Below are positions 1-9,147 of a DNA stretch of 58,058 nucleotides, one piece after another; position 1 is the stretch's first letter, and the number at the start of each line of letters is the position of its first letter. Location of the stretch: contig JAKAIE010000006.1 in the NCBI GenBank assembly GCA_021814475.1, forward strand, positions 1 through 58,058. The letters are read 5' to 3'. The notes under the pieces were generated by a model that worked only from the letters and a program-made list of their open reading frames with translations, had not been told where the DNA came from and made no database searches. The stretch is from Nitrospirota bacterium (GTDB taxonomy: Bacteria > Nitrospirota > Thermodesulfovibrionia > Thermodesulfovibrionales > UBA6898). Made by a program: the position numbers and the translations under genes.

Positions 1-705
1 CCCCTTCCAAATGAGGGCGAGTGTTGCGCAACATTCTATCATATAGGCGAGAGGGTGGACGCGCCTTACTTCTTTGACAACTGGAAATCGCCGCACACGC
101 TGTTTTTAAACAGGGAATACTATCGCGTCTCCGCAACTCAGGGCTTCGATAGGCTCATGACCAGAAAACTTCACTTTCTGAGATATTACACTGTAGCCCG
201 CAACGTAAATGATTTCGGCGCCTATCTGGATAAGTCGATCCTGGTCCTTGGCGATGACTCGAAGGTCGGCAGCCTCATCGGGAAACGGACACCCGACCAG
301 ATAAGCGCAATGCCGAACGTCTACCCGGTTGTTCCCCTGACATTCTCATTGAAAGAGAAAACCGCAAACAGGGTCAGCTTCGAGATGAACTTCGCAGAAA
401 ACCTGTTCCTGCTTTACACCGACCTATACCACAGCGGTTTCAGAGCAACCATAGATGGCCGTGACACCCCTGTCCTCAAGGCTATGGAAATATTTAAGGC
501 GGTAGAAGTACCCGCGGGCCTGCATACAGTTGAATTCATTTTTGAACCGTCTTACAGATATCTGCTGTTATTTTACTTGACGGTTTCCTCCGTTTTCCTC
601 ATTGGAATGATCGCCTTCGGTCTTAAATTGCTGCTAAAGGTGGGCGGGGAATGCGACACTAATACGTCTCCCCTCATGCACACTGATCCGGAGACAGGGC
701 TATAA
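1..705 (+). CDS. YfhO-like membrane protein, C-terminal part (5' end outside window)
   Basis: The frame is open from the first base and ends at a TAA, so the gene starts upstream of the window. The visible 234 residues form a soluble, beta-rich region followed by one hydrophobic helix near the C-terminus (about residues 185-210) and a short polar tail. The 'GFRATIDG...VPAGLHTVEFIF' style layout before the last helix matches the end of the neighbouring 824-aa protein, so the two are tandem paralogues. YfhO-type proteins (PF09586) are large multi-span proteins linked in Gram-positives to sugar modification of cell-envelope polymers. Its specific substrate cannot be deduced. The next gene starts 8 bases after the stop, suggesting one operon. 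Confidence 0.7.
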   Translation, partial: PLPNEGECCATFYHIGERVDAPYFFDNWKSPHTLFLNREYYRVSATQGFDRLMTRKLHFLRYYTVARNVNDFGAYLDKSILVLGDDSKVGSLIGKRTPDQISAMPNVYPVVPLTFSLKEKTANRVSFEMNFAENLFLLYTDLYHSGFRATIDGRDTPVLKAMEIFKAVEVPAGLHTVEFIFEPSYRYLLLFYLTVSSVFLIGMIAFGLKLLLKVGGECDTNTSPLMHTDPETGL

Positions 706-712
706 TAAACCC

Positions 713-3187
713 ATGATTGCTAAAATCAAACTGCTCAATAATAACAAGGAGAACTACTGGAAGATAGCCGCCGTAGTGATTTTGCTCGTCTACTGCAGTA
801 TTTACATTGATCTAATTACCGGCACAAAATCATTCTCTGGCGACGCGATCGTATGGTATGGGACTTTTCACTACTATATAACCCAGATGCAACAGGGGAT
901 TTTCCCATACTGGGACCCCTACTCCCTGACAGGCACCTATTTCTATCCGAACATCGCCGGTTACGGCCTGCTCGATCCATTCTGCCTTGTCTGCGCCGCA
1001 GTCTCCCGCGTGTCTGACATCCACCCCCTTTTTCTCTTTACCTTATTCAGGCTATACAGGATATTCGTTTTTGTGGGCGGGGCCTTTCTCCTCTTCAGGC
1101 ATCTGTCCAGGAACAATATCGCGTCTATTGCTTCGGCAGGTATACTCCTGTTTGCGGCGACGGTCCAGAATTACAGGCAGCCGACGATGGATTACTGCTT
1201 CACTGTTCCTGTAGCCCTATATTTTATCCTGCTCTTTCTGGACAATATCGAAAACAGTACGCGATATCGCTATCTCTTATATCTCACACTCATAACCGGG
1301 ATCACAATGAACGTCTTCATACCGGCCCTTTATCTCTTTAATGTCGTTTTCTTCCTTATACTGCTCCTGGCCTTCCGGTGCTACAGCTTAAAACGGGTCT
1401 CTGCGGCATTTCGAGACCGCAAAATGATCTCTGCAGCAGTCTTATGCATTGTTCTGACGTCCATGATGTCAGCCCCGTCGTTTGCTGTCTTTCTGAAGGA
1501 TACGGCCGGAGACGGAGAACTGTTTGCCATCTCGAAACTCGTAGACAGCAACAATTACAACTTCAAGAAGATGATGGCTTCCCAGTTAGGTGGGGATGTT
1601 TTTTTTGACAAGCTCAGAAAAGATCAGGGGGCCTTCCTGTCTGTCGGCAGCCTCATCAGCCTGCTTTATCCCGACATGAAAGGACTGAACTTCAGGGCAG
1701 GAGCTGAAAACTCGGTGGTCTACTCCCTCTATATCGGCATCATCCCCCTCCTCGTGATAGCAGCAGGTCTACTTTATCGCCGGAATAAGATGGCCGCACC
1801 CCTCATGGTGATGATGCTCCTTGTCTTTGTCATTGCATTCAGCGTTGAGGGGGTTACTGCCACCTATAATCCTGCCCAAAAGTTTCTGAATGCAGTCTTC
1901 CCTCCGTTGCGTATGCTGGATACCAGAATAGACTTCTCGTCCCTGATCACTTTCTATTTATGCGCGCTGTTCTGCCTTGCGGCCGCCAACCTTGCCGAAA
2001 AAGACTTCGCTGCGTTTTTTCCTTCCGGAAAGTACGCAGCGATGATTGTTATCTGTAGCGTGCCGATCGCTGCAAAGCTGCTGATCACCTATTACTATGC
2101 AGAGGGGTCATTTTCCCTTTCGCCATTTGACACTGCGGAACTTCTTATTCCGTTTTCGGTCATCGCGGCACTGGCAGCAATGCGATACCGTAAGACCTGG
2201 ACCAAAGCGGCCATGTACGCTCTCCTCTGCCTCGCAGTAGCAGACCCGGCTGTGACAAGCACAAAAACAGCAGGATACATGTCAACAGGTATTAATTTGC
2301 GCAATTTTCTGGACAACGCCGATAAATACCGGGAATCGAGTATCAGCGAAGAGATGAGGGCATACGATGGCACCGAAGTCTTCCGCCTCCCGTTTGTGCC
2401 CCCGCAGATATCTCCCGTCCCGGCTTTTATCGAAAGTATGCTGGAAACAAAGGGTTCTATTCTCAGCAACAGCTTTATCAGTATCTTCACAACAAAGAGG
2501 TACTATGACCTCTTCAGTATGCTTCTGCCGGAAAAACATATGGCTGTCGACGGCGTCATCTATCCCATACTACGTTTTTTTCCGCTTGATCGGGTCTCAA
2601 GGGCCGGGAGTCAGGCTGAGCTCATCGAGTATTTCCAGAGAACCGATATACAGTCATTAGGGGAGAGGCTGTTTGTAGAACCGGCCGAATCACTCGCCCC
2701 ACGCCAGACCCGGGAGATGGACCTCAACGCCTTTCAGGATCTGGACTGGTTCAACACAGATCTTATCAGCCGTACCCTCCAGGATATTATGCCTTACATG
2801 GAGGCAGTCCGTCAGAAGGCGGGAAGTTTTTTCAAAACAGCGGACTTCAGGATACGTGTTTCACGTTTTACGGTCAATGACATCATCTTGGCGGTAGAAA
2901 ACAAAATTCCCGGCTACCTGCAATACAACGACGGGTGGAGCAGGTACTGGAAGGCGTATGACGGAGAAAAGGAAATCCCGATCGTCATTGCAAACTATAA
3001 TTCGAAGGCGGTATTCCTTGCTCCGGGAACCCATTCGATTCATTTCGTATTTGATCCCCGGCATTATAAGATAGCACTTTTATTATATTACATAGCTCTC
3101 GTCATAACGGCTGCGGGCATCTTTTTACTGACGAAGGCGCAAAAAAAGAGGCCCGGCAATGCCGGGCCTCTTTCGTCTCTTCATTAA
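713..3187 (+). CDS. YfhO-like integral membrane protein
   Basis: An 824-residue protein with roughly a dozen hydrophobic segments in its first 510 residues, then a soluble domain and a final C-terminal helix. This is the layout of YfhO/bacterial membrane-protein family members, which resemble GT-C glycosyltransferases in topology. The C-terminal soluble part (GYLQYNDGW, then an APGTHSIHFVF-like strand) is shared with the gene just upstream, indicating a tandem duplication. A role in envelope polysaccharide or lipid glycosylation is inference. The last codons overlap a perfect hairpin that serves as terminator for the convergent operon, so the C-terminal KKRPGNAGPLSS tail may be shaped by that RNA signal. 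Confidence 0.7.
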   Translation: MIAKIKLLNNNKENYWKIAAVVILLVYCSIYIDLITGTKSFSGDAIVWYGTFHYYITQMQQGIFPYWDPYSLTGTYFYPNIAGYGLLDPFCLVCAAVSRVSDIHPLFLFTLFRLYRIFVFVGGAFLLFRHLSRNNIASIASAGILLFAATVQNYRQPTMDYCFTVPVALYFILLFLDNIENSTRYRYLLYLTLITGITMNVFIPALYLFNVVFFLILLLAFRCYSLKRVSAAFRDRKMISAAVLCIVLTSMMSAPSFAVFLKDTAGDGELFAISKLVDSNNYNFKKMMASQLGGDVFFDKLRKDQGAFLSVGSLISLLYPDMKGLNFRAGAENSVVYSLYIGIIPLLVIAAGLLYRRNKMAAPLMVMMLLVFVIAFSVEGVTATYNPAQKFLNAVFPPLRMLDTRIDFSSLITFYLCALFCLAAANLAEKDFAAFFPSGKYAAMIVICSVPIAAKLLITYYYAEGSFSLSPFDTAELLIPFSVIAALAAMRYRKTWTKAAMYALLCLAVADPAVTSTKTAGYMSTGINLRNFLDNADKYRESSISEEMRAYDGTEVFRLPFVPPQISPVPAFIESMLETKGSILSNSFISIFTTKRYYDLFSMLLPEKHMAVDGVIYPILRFFPLDRVSRAGSQAELIEYFQRTDIQSLGERLFVEPAESLAPRQTREMDLNAFQDLDWFNTDLISRTLQDIMPYMEAVRQKAGSFFKTADFRIRVSRFTVNDIILAVENKIPGYLQYNDGWSRYWKAYDGEKEIPIVIANYNSKAVFLAPGTHSIHFVFDPRHYKIALLLYYIALVITAAGIFLLTKAQKKRPGNAGPLSSLH
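3141..3180. terminator. Bidirectional intrinsic terminator between convergent operons
   Basis: A perfect 10-bp stem (GAGGCCCGGC/GCCGGGCCTC, 3148-3157 and 3161-3170) has a 3-nt loop and is preceded by seven A residues on the plus strand. Read on the minus strand it becomes a stem followed by seven T residues, a strong stop for the redox operon ending at 3197. It lies inside the last codons of the plus-strand YfhO-like gene. Confidence 0.85.
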
Positions 3188-3196
3188 AGGGCGGGA

Positions 3197-5218
3197 CTAC
3201 GCAGCAGTGACTGCGCACCCCTCCTTCAGCCAGAGCAGCCTTGAGCCCTCCACTGTCTGTTTCTGTGTCGCCTCAAGCAGCGCATCTGCTGCAGCATCGA
3301 GGGCCGCGTCCCGTTTGAACGGACTAAAGGAAACCTTGGCCTTTGCCTTGAGCGCCTTCCTGATATCAGCCTCCTTCACCGGTTTCAGCGAAGAACCCAT
3401 CGCCTCCGCAATCCCGGAGATGATCGCCGCATCCGTCCTGACATCACCTGCAGGCTCGGCTACCCTGTTGACCTCCCTGATCCTGCCGAGATAATCGACA
3501 ACCGTTCCTTCGGATTCAAGTGAATGCGCGGAGGGCAGAAGAAGATCTGCCTGCGCAGCAAGGTCACTCATGAACGGGGACTGTACTATCAGAAAATCCG
3601 TATCGGGTCTGGCTGCCGCAGGCACCTGGCCGACGGCATACAGGACCTTCGCCGGAGAAGACATGATCTCCTTGAACTTCCTGCCCTCAGGGGTCATCCC
3701 CATGAGGACCACGCCCCTGGCGTTCGCCTCGTACGGGACCGCAAGGGCGCTTCCCTTGATCAACGACAGGTTTGCAGCAGCCCTGAAAAGAGCAGGAGCA
3801 GCGAGGATGACCGGTGCTTTCGCAGCCATAAACAGGTCGGCAGCCTCCATCGCCCTGTCGGAAGGATCGACCTGGGAGAGGGCCGAGACCATCTCCTTAG
3901 GGGCCTTTACGCCCTTCGAGATCATCGCCTGTGCAAGCTCCTCGATCATCTTCACTTCGTCTCCCTTCAGGGTCAGTGTCGCTGAGCCGCCGATGGCCGT
4001 GTCTGCTGCGTTGATCACGATAAGCTTTGCGCCATCATTGCTCATCCTTCTTCCGATGATCGCATGAAGGGCAGGGAGAACCCTCTGCCACTGGTCAGGA
4101 GCCAATCCAGCCAGGACAAACAGGTCGGCATCCTCAAGCTCCCCGGAACCGGCCTTCAGAGACTCCTCGTCGGCGTACAGACTGACAGAGGAATCGCAAT
4201 CCTTTGTCTTGATCACCTCGGCGGCGAGCTTCTTCAGGAGCGCCGCATCTTCGTTCAGGATGCTGCCGCTGCTGACGACCGCGGCTCCGGCGCCCGCGCC
4301 GGCGAGTTTGTCCGCGGCGATCTTCAGGGCATCCTCCCACGTGGTCTCCTGCAGAGCCCCGTCAACGCGTTTCATCGGGGTTCTGAGCCTGGTCTCGGAG
4401 TGGATACTGTCAAAACCGAAACGGCCTACCGCGCAGATGAACCGCTCAAGGCTACCCTCTGCCGCACCCGCATTCACCTTCGAGACCATACCGTCCTTGC
4501 TGCTGACGCTGATCCCGCAGGCGGACCCGCACGAAAGACAGACGGAGGAGGCGCGTGAATATTCCCACTCACGGCCTTTTCTCCAGCGGTCAGACTCAAG
4601 CAGCGCGTTGACCGGGCAGACATCCACGCAGCTGCCGCAGAAAGTGCAACTGGACTCCTGGAGCGGTTTGTCGTTGGCCGTGACGACACGCGATCCGACG
4701 CCCCTGCCGTTGAAGTCGATCACGTTTGTCCCCTGCGCCCTGCAGACCCTCACGCAGCGGCCGCAGAGTATGCAGTAGTCGGGGTCCCTCTTGATAAACG
4801 GGTTCGCCTCATCGGTCGAGTACCCGAACCTCTTTCTGGTAAAAGTCGATTCCTTCAGTTCGAAGTCGTATGCATACTGCTGCAGGTTGCAGACGCCCGC
4901 CTTGGTGCAGGTCATGCAATCCAGCGGGTGCATCGACAGGATAAGGTCTATCACGAACCTCCTGACCTCCTGCACCTTTTCGGTATTTGTCGCCACCGAC
5001 ATGCCTTCCCGCACCTTTGTCGTGCAGGCGATAAGGGGCGCCTTCATGCCCTCGATCTCGACCAGACAGAGCCTGCAGGCGCCGATACCCTTCATTCCCT
5101 TCAGGTAGCAGAGATTCGGGATATGGATACCCGCGGTTGCGGCAGCATCAATGAGGTTCGTCCCTTCGGGAACCTGGACCTCCCTGCCGTCTATCTTCAG
5201 ATTAACCATCTTAGCCAT
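3197..5218 (-). CDS. NuoG-like iron-sulfur/molybdopterin-fold subunit of a NADH-linked diaphorase
   Basis: The 673-residue protein begins with a plant-type [2Fe-2S] domain (C37, C48, C51, C65), then a His/Cys [4Fe-4S] site (H97, C101, C104, C110), a two-cluster ferredoxin domain (C149-C159 and C191-C201) and a fourth cluster site (C227, C230, C234, C262). A shortened molybdopterin-oxidoreductase fold follows. No catalytic Cys/Sec or H-cluster motif is visible, so it looks like an electron-wiring subunit as in complex I NuoG rather than a hydrogenase or formate dehydrogenase active-site subunit. It is the last gene of a four-gene operon and has a GGAGG box ahead of its ATG. The electron acceptor is not encoded here. 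Confidence 0.85.
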   Translation of the reverse strand: MAKMVNLKIDGREVQVPEGTNLIDAAATAGIHIPNLCYLKGMKGIGACRLCLVEIEGMKAPLIACTTKVREGMSVATNTEKVQEVRRFVIDLILSMHPLDCMTCTKAGVCNLQQYAYDFELKESTFTRKRFGYSTDEANPFIKRDPDYCILCGRCVRVCRAQGTNVIDFNGRGVGSRVVTANDKPLQESSCTFCGSCVDVCPVNALLESDRWRKGREWEYSRASSVCLSCGSACGISVSSKDGMVSKVNAGAAEGSLERFICAVGRFGFDSIHSETRLRTPMKRVDGALQETTWEDALKIAADKLAGAGAGAAVVSSGSILNEDAALLKKLAAEVIKTKDCDSSVSLYADEESLKAGSGELEDADLFVLAGLAPDQWQRVLPALHAIIGRRMSNDGAKLIVINAADTAIGGSATLTLKGDEVKMIEELAQAMISKGVKAPKEMVSALSQVDPSDRAMEAADLFMAAKAPVILAAPALFRAAANLSLIKGSALAVPYEANARGVVLMGMTPEGRKFKEIMSSPAKVLYAVGQVPAAARPDTDFLIVQSPFMSDLAAQADLLLPSAHSLESEGTVVDYLGRIREVNRVAEPAGDVRTDAAIISGIAEAMGSSLKPVKEADIRKALKAKAKVSFSPFKRDAALDAAADALLEATQKQTVEGSRLLWLKEGCAVTAA

Positions 5219-5254
5219 TGAAACCTCCGTTATATGAATAAAAACTTTTTATTT

Positions 5255-5857
5255 CTAGACCCCGACAGGCTCGGACGCCTTTGCGGCGACGAGAACGACC
5301 GCGCCGGTGGGACATACCTTGATGCACTCCCCGCAACGGGTGCAGCGGAGCTGCCGTATTTCAAAGGGCAGGTAGCCGCTCTTGTACGATTTCCCTTGCT
5401 CGCCGTGGATCGCCAGGAATTTGCAGGCATTCTTGCACGCCCCGCAGCTGATGCATTTCCCGGGGATAATGCGGTATTCGATCAGGGCCTGGCACTGCAT
5501 ATCAGGGCAGTGCCCCTCTGCATGCTCTTTATAGACACCCGTCGCGATCCAGTCGAGGATAAACCTGCCGGTGTCCTTGCCCTTCTTGCAGAAAGAGGCC
5601 TCTACCATATCTGCGGCTATCCTGCCGAGCGCAAGGACATCGGCATCGCTCCCCCTGCCCTCTACCAGGTTTTGAAGCCTGATCCTGGCCTCGTAACTCC
5701 CCATCATGCAGGGGAAGCACCGTCCGCACATCGGACCTGCGAGAAATTCGTTCACAAAATAGAGCGCCTTCTGCACGGGGCAGCCCTTCTCCTCCGCCGC
5801 GGCCTTTATATCGTCCACCTTCAGTTCTTTTGTCTGCTCTTTTATCTGTTCTGGCAT
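5255..5857 (-). CDS. NuoF C-terminal-like [4Fe-4S] plus ferredoxin protein
   Basis: This 200-residue protein has a CGRCFPC cluster motif (C44, C47, C50) with a distant Cys (C90), the pattern of the N3-type [4Fe-4S] domain at the end of NuoF. It is followed by a two-cluster ferredoxin domain (C135-C145 and C172-C182). No FMN/NADH-binding domain is present. It therefore looks like a free-standing copy of the tail of the adjacent NuoF-like subunit, which carries the same two modules. It sits between the NuoF-like and NuoG-like genes with short gaps, implying it is a subunit of the same complex, possibly an extra wire or ferredoxin docking arm (inference). Confidence 0.75.
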   Translation of the reverse strand: MPEQIKEQTKELKVDDIKAAAEEKGCPVQKALYFVNEFLAGPMCGRCFPCMMGSYEARIRLQNLVEGRGSDADVLALGRIAADMVEASFCKKGKDTGRFILDWIATGVYKEHAEGHCPDMQCQALIEYRIIPGKCISCGACKNACKFLAIHGEQGKSYKSGYLPFEIRQLRCTRCGECIKVCPTGAVVLVAAKASEPVGV

Positions 5858-5866
5858 GAATAACTC

Positions 5867-8206
5867 CTAGTACATGTCCTCTGCCATATAGATGACTTCG
5901 GGGAGAAGATAGGAGACAAGGTCCCTGTAAGAGATCATGCCGACTACCTTCTCGTTATCAGTCACCGGCAGGTGCCTGATCTTCTTTTCGGACATCAGCT
6001 GCACCGCCACGGCGATATCGACCGAGGCATCGAGCGTCAAAGGCTTCTGCGTCATCACATTGCCCATCACCTCTTCGTTCATCGCGACCTTCTTGGCGAA
6101 GCAGTGCATGATATCCCTTTCGGTAAAGATGCCGATCAGTTTTTCCTCATCATCCACGATCAGCAGCGATCCGATATTGTTGCCGTCCATGATCGTCACC
6201 GCGTCCGAAAGCTTGCAGTCTTTCTTGCAGGTGAGAATCTTCATCGGTTTCGACTCTATCACATCCTTGAGTAACATCTTAGCCCTCCTTTCAAGGACCT
6301 CTATTTTTTCAGAAGGAATACCGAACTGTTCCTCGAGTTTCACAACGCTATGGCGCCTGATCTTTACGGCGCCGACAGGGCAGGCTTTAAAACACGCCTT
6401 GCACTTGGTGCAGTATTGCCGGTCGATCGAATAAATGTCCCTGGTCTCGACTACGGCGCCGAAGGCGCAGGCCTCTTTGCAGAGTCCGCAGCGGATGCAC
6501 TCCGGCTGATTGATCAGGAATACCCCGGTGCCGCTGCAGACATTCGCCCTGCAGTAGTTGTCATAGATATGCTCTTCATATTCGTGCCTGAAATATTTGA
6601 TGGTACTGAGGACCGGGTTCGGGGCGGACTGTCCGAGGCCGCAGAGAGAGCCTTTCTGGATGAGTCTCCCGATCTCGATGAGACGCTCAATGTCACCGTG
6701 CTCGCCCTTGCCCTGCGTGATCCGTTCGAGGATCTGCAGCATCTGTGACGTCCCTATTCTGCAGGGAGGACACTTGCCGCACGACTCGGACTGCGTAAAC
6801 GAGAGGAAGTACTTGGCCACATCTACCATGCAGGTCTCTTCGTCGAGCACCACCATACCTCCCGACCCCATCATCGAGCCCACTCGGTACAGCGAGTCGA
6901 AATCCACTGGCAGGTCAAGCTGGCCCGCGGGCAGGCATCCTCCCGAGGGTCCGCCGGTCTGGACTGCCTTGAATGCCTTGTCACCGAGTATTCCGCCTCC
7001 GATATCGTAGATAATCTCGCGCAGCGTCGTTCCCATCGGGACCTCGACAAGACCCGTATTTTTCACCTTGCCGGTCAGGGCGAAAACCTTCGTACCGGGC
7101 GACGTCTGGGTTCCTATGCCGAGGAACCAATCGGCCCCTTTCTCGATGATCGGGGGCATACAGGCGTATGTCTCGATATTGTTCAGATTGCTCGGATAGC
7201 CCCAGAGACCTCCTCCCACCTCGGAGAGGCGCGGCGGCCTGGGTCTGGGGAAACCCCTGTCTCCTTCGATCGATGCCACAAGCGCAGTCGATTCGCCGCA
7301 GACGAACGCCCCGGCGCCCTCCCTGACATCCACGATAAAATCAAAGCCGGTACCGAGGATGTCCTCTCCGAGGAGACCCATCTCTTCTGCCTGGCTGATC
7401 GCCAATTTAAGGTTATGCACCGCCAGCGGATACTCGTGACGGACGTAAATAAAACCGTAGTGCGCCTTGAGGGCATACGCACAGATGAGCATGCCCTCAA
7501 GGAGGCTGTGCGGATCGCCCTCCATGATCGCCCTGTCCATGAACGCCCCGGGATCGCCTTCATCTCCGTTTGCGATGACGAACCGTATCTTCTCGGGAGA
7601 CTTGTTCGTGTGGGCCCACTTCTTCCCGGCTGGAAATCCCGCCCCGCCCCGCCCCCTGAGATTCGCGCGGTCGATCTCGTGCATCACGTCATCCGGCTGC
7701 ATGGAGCCGAACATCTTCTCTGCAGCGGAGTAGCCGCCGACTGCAAGGTAATGGAGAATGTTATTCGGATCGACCATCCCGTTGTTCCGGAGTGCGATCC
7801 TGAGCTGCTTCTTGTAAAACGGGACGTTTTCGACCTCTTCTATCGGCTCGTTCATGAACGAATCGCGATACAGCAGCGACCGCAGGGACTTGCCGACCGA
7901 AAAGGTATGCGCGATCAGGTCCTTCGCGTCGTCGCTCTTTACCTTCTGGTAGAAGAAACCATGGGGCTCTACCTTCATGACAGGTCCCTTCTGGCAGAGC
8001 CCCTGGCATCCGGTCTTGACTATCTCGAGGTCTATTCCCCGCTTCGCGGATTCTTCCTCCAGTTCCCTGACGACTTTTTTGGAACCGGAGGCCACGCAGG
8101 CGGTCCCGCAGCAGACCCTCACCCTGTTGGTCTCAGGGGTAAAGGTCTCATCCTTCAGCCGCACCCTCAGGTCTTTCAGTGCGTTGATGCTCGTCAATCT
8201 TGTCAT
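5867..8206 (-). CDS. NuoF/HydB-like FMN- and NAD(H)-binding subunit with C-terminal CBS pair
   Basis: Domains in order over 779 residues: a thioredoxin-like [2Fe-2S] domain (C33, C37, C67, C71), a Rossmann-type FMN/NADH domain with RGRGGAGFPAG near 184-194, an SLBB domain, a NuoF-type [4Fe-4S] site (C476, C479, C482, C522), a two-cluster ferredoxin domain (C570-C580 and C599-C609), and two CBS motifs (about 650-779). The first five modules are the HydB layout of electron-bifurcating hydrogenases and NADP-reducing complexes. The CBS pair is not part of that standard layout and could sense adenine nucleotides (inference). The gene is 4 bases downstream of the NuoE-like gene. Without a catalytic hydrogenase subunit the overall reaction remains open. 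Confidence 0.88.
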   Translation of the reverse strand: MTRLTSINALKDLRVRLKDETFTPETNRVRVCCGTACVASGSKKVVRELEEESAKRGIDLEIVKTGCQGLCQKGPVMKVEPHGFFYQKVKSDDAKDLIAHTFSVGKSLRSLLYRDSFMNEPIEEVENVPFYKKQLRIALRNNGMVDPNNILHYLAVGGYSAAEKMFGSMQPDDVMHEIDRANLRGRGGAGFPAGKKWAHTNKSPEKIRFVIANGDEGDPGAFMDRAIMEGDPHSLLEGMLICAYALKAHYGFIYVRHEYPLAVHNLKLAISQAEEMGLLGEDILGTGFDFIVDVREGAGAFVCGESTALVASIEGDRGFPRPRPPRLSEVGGGLWGYPSNLNNIETYACMPPIIEKGADWFLGIGTQTSPGTKVFALTGKVKNTGLVEVPMGTTLREIIYDIGGGILGDKAFKAVQTGGPSGGCLPAGQLDLPVDFDSLYRVGSMMGSGGMVVLDEETCMVDVAKYFLSFTQSESCGKCPPCRIGTSQMLQILERITQGKGEHGDIERLIEIGRLIQKGSLCGLGQSAPNPVLSTIKYFRHEYEEHIYDNYCRANVCSGTGVFLINQPECIRCGLCKEACAFGAVVETRDIYSIDRQYCTKCKACFKACPVGAVKIRRHSVVKLEEQFGIPSEKIEVLERRAKMLLKDVIESKPMKILTCKKDCKLSDAVTIMDGNNIGSLLIVDDEEKLIGIFTERDIMHCFAKKVAMNEEVMGNVMTQKPLTLDASVDIAVAVQLMSEKKIRHLPVTDNEKVVGMISYRDLVSYLLPEVIYMAEDMY

Positions 8207-8210
8207 GGCG

Positions 8211-8696
8211 CTATTCCTCTTTCACAGACCTGATCAGGTCGTTCAGTTTCTTCTTATTGATATCGCCGACCACATCCTCGTTCACGGTAGCAACAGGAGC
8301 AAGTCCGCAGCACCCGACACACCCGACAGTTTCAAGGGTCATGGCAAGGTCAGGGGTCGTCTCCCCATCCTTGATGCCAAATTCGTTCTGGAGTGCATCA
8401 AGCACCGTCTTGGCGCCCCTGACGTGACAGGCCGTGCCCATGCATACCCTGACCACTTTTTTGCCGCGCGGCGAAAAGTGAAACTGTTTATAAAAACTGG
8501 CGACACTGTATACTTCTGCAAGCGGGAGGGAAAGCTTCTTCGCCAGCTGTCCGAGGACTTCTCCTGGAAGATAGCCGTAATCTTCCTGGATCTTCTGAAA
8601 GCTGTGCATGAGAACACCCTTCTTCCGGTCATGTTCGCAAAGAATCTTCCCGACCTTCCCGATCACCTGATCTACGTTCAGCTCTTCAACCTTCAT
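8211..8696 (-). CDS. NuoE/HydC-like thioredoxin-fold [2Fe-2S] subunit
   Basis: A 161-residue protein with an N-terminal helical region and a thioredoxin-like domain carrying the four cluster ligands C85, C90, C126 and C130 (CX4C...CX3C). Length and motif match NuoE/HydC family members, which pair with the NuoF/HydB subunit encoded next. It is the first gene of the minus-strand redox operon, with a GAGGTGAG ribosome-binding box before the ATG. It is expected to be cytoplasmic and to pass electrons in a NADH-linked complex. Confidence 0.88.
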   Translation of the reverse strand: MKVEELNVDQVIGKVGKILCEHDRKKGVLMHSFQKIQEDYGYLPGEVLGQLAKKLSLPLAEVYSVASFYKQFHFSPRGKKVVRVCMGTACHVRGAKTVLDALQNEFGIKDGETTPDLAMTLETVGCVGCCGLAPVATVNEDVVGDINKKKLNDLIRSVKEE

Positions 8697-9147
8697 TCGC
8701 TCACCTCGAAAAATCTTACTTCCCGCCTGCCGGTCACCCTTATTTTGCGATCCGGATTATCAAAGGTCATACTTGCACTACGGCATTTCAGCCCAACCTT
8801 ATAGCAGGAATTTTAACTTTAGCACAATCAATCACAGATTTGTTATTGTAATATTTTATTGGTGTATAAATAGGTTAACTCATTGATATCACATATTTAT
8901 CAGTCCGGAAACAACGCCGGCCGTACACCTGCGGGAATGAGTGAATAAAGAGGGACTGCCCGCCGCTGGACAACGAAAAGGTCCTGGCTGCGCATCACCA
9001 ACTGCACTCGAGTGCCTGTTTCAAAAGGCAGCGCCACAAGGATATAATTAATATAGATAAGGATATGGAATTGTGATAGTATAAGTATTATTAATCAATT
9101 TATAAGCTGACCAACATAGATTATTCAGCCCGCAGGAGGAACGGATC
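8697..9147. other. Divergent intergenic region between two redox operons
   Basis: 451 bases without a convincing gene. It separates the minus-strand NuoEFG-like operon from the plus-strand NfnAB pair and must hold both promoters. The part near 9030-9110 is strongly A+T rich. No tRNA, long repeat or clear Rex-type or FNR-type operator was found by eye. Confidence 0.6.
8798..8827 (-). promoter_or_regulatory. Possible sigma-70 type promoter of the NuoEFG-like operon
   Basis: On the minus strand TTGTGC is followed after 18 bases by TATAAG, and the -10 is preceded by TG as in extended -10 promoters. It lies about 100 bases before the first start codon. The -35 match is only moderate. Confidence 0.35.

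Noticed and set aside
25..36. Perfect palindrome TGTTGCGCAACA resembling the palindromes near 42075-42112.
   Set aside because: It lies inside the coding part of the YfhO-like gene with no promoter nearby, so it is most likely chance.
3197..8696. Complete electron-bifurcating hydrogenase.
   Set aside because: The H-cluster motifs of a catalytic HydA subunit are absent.
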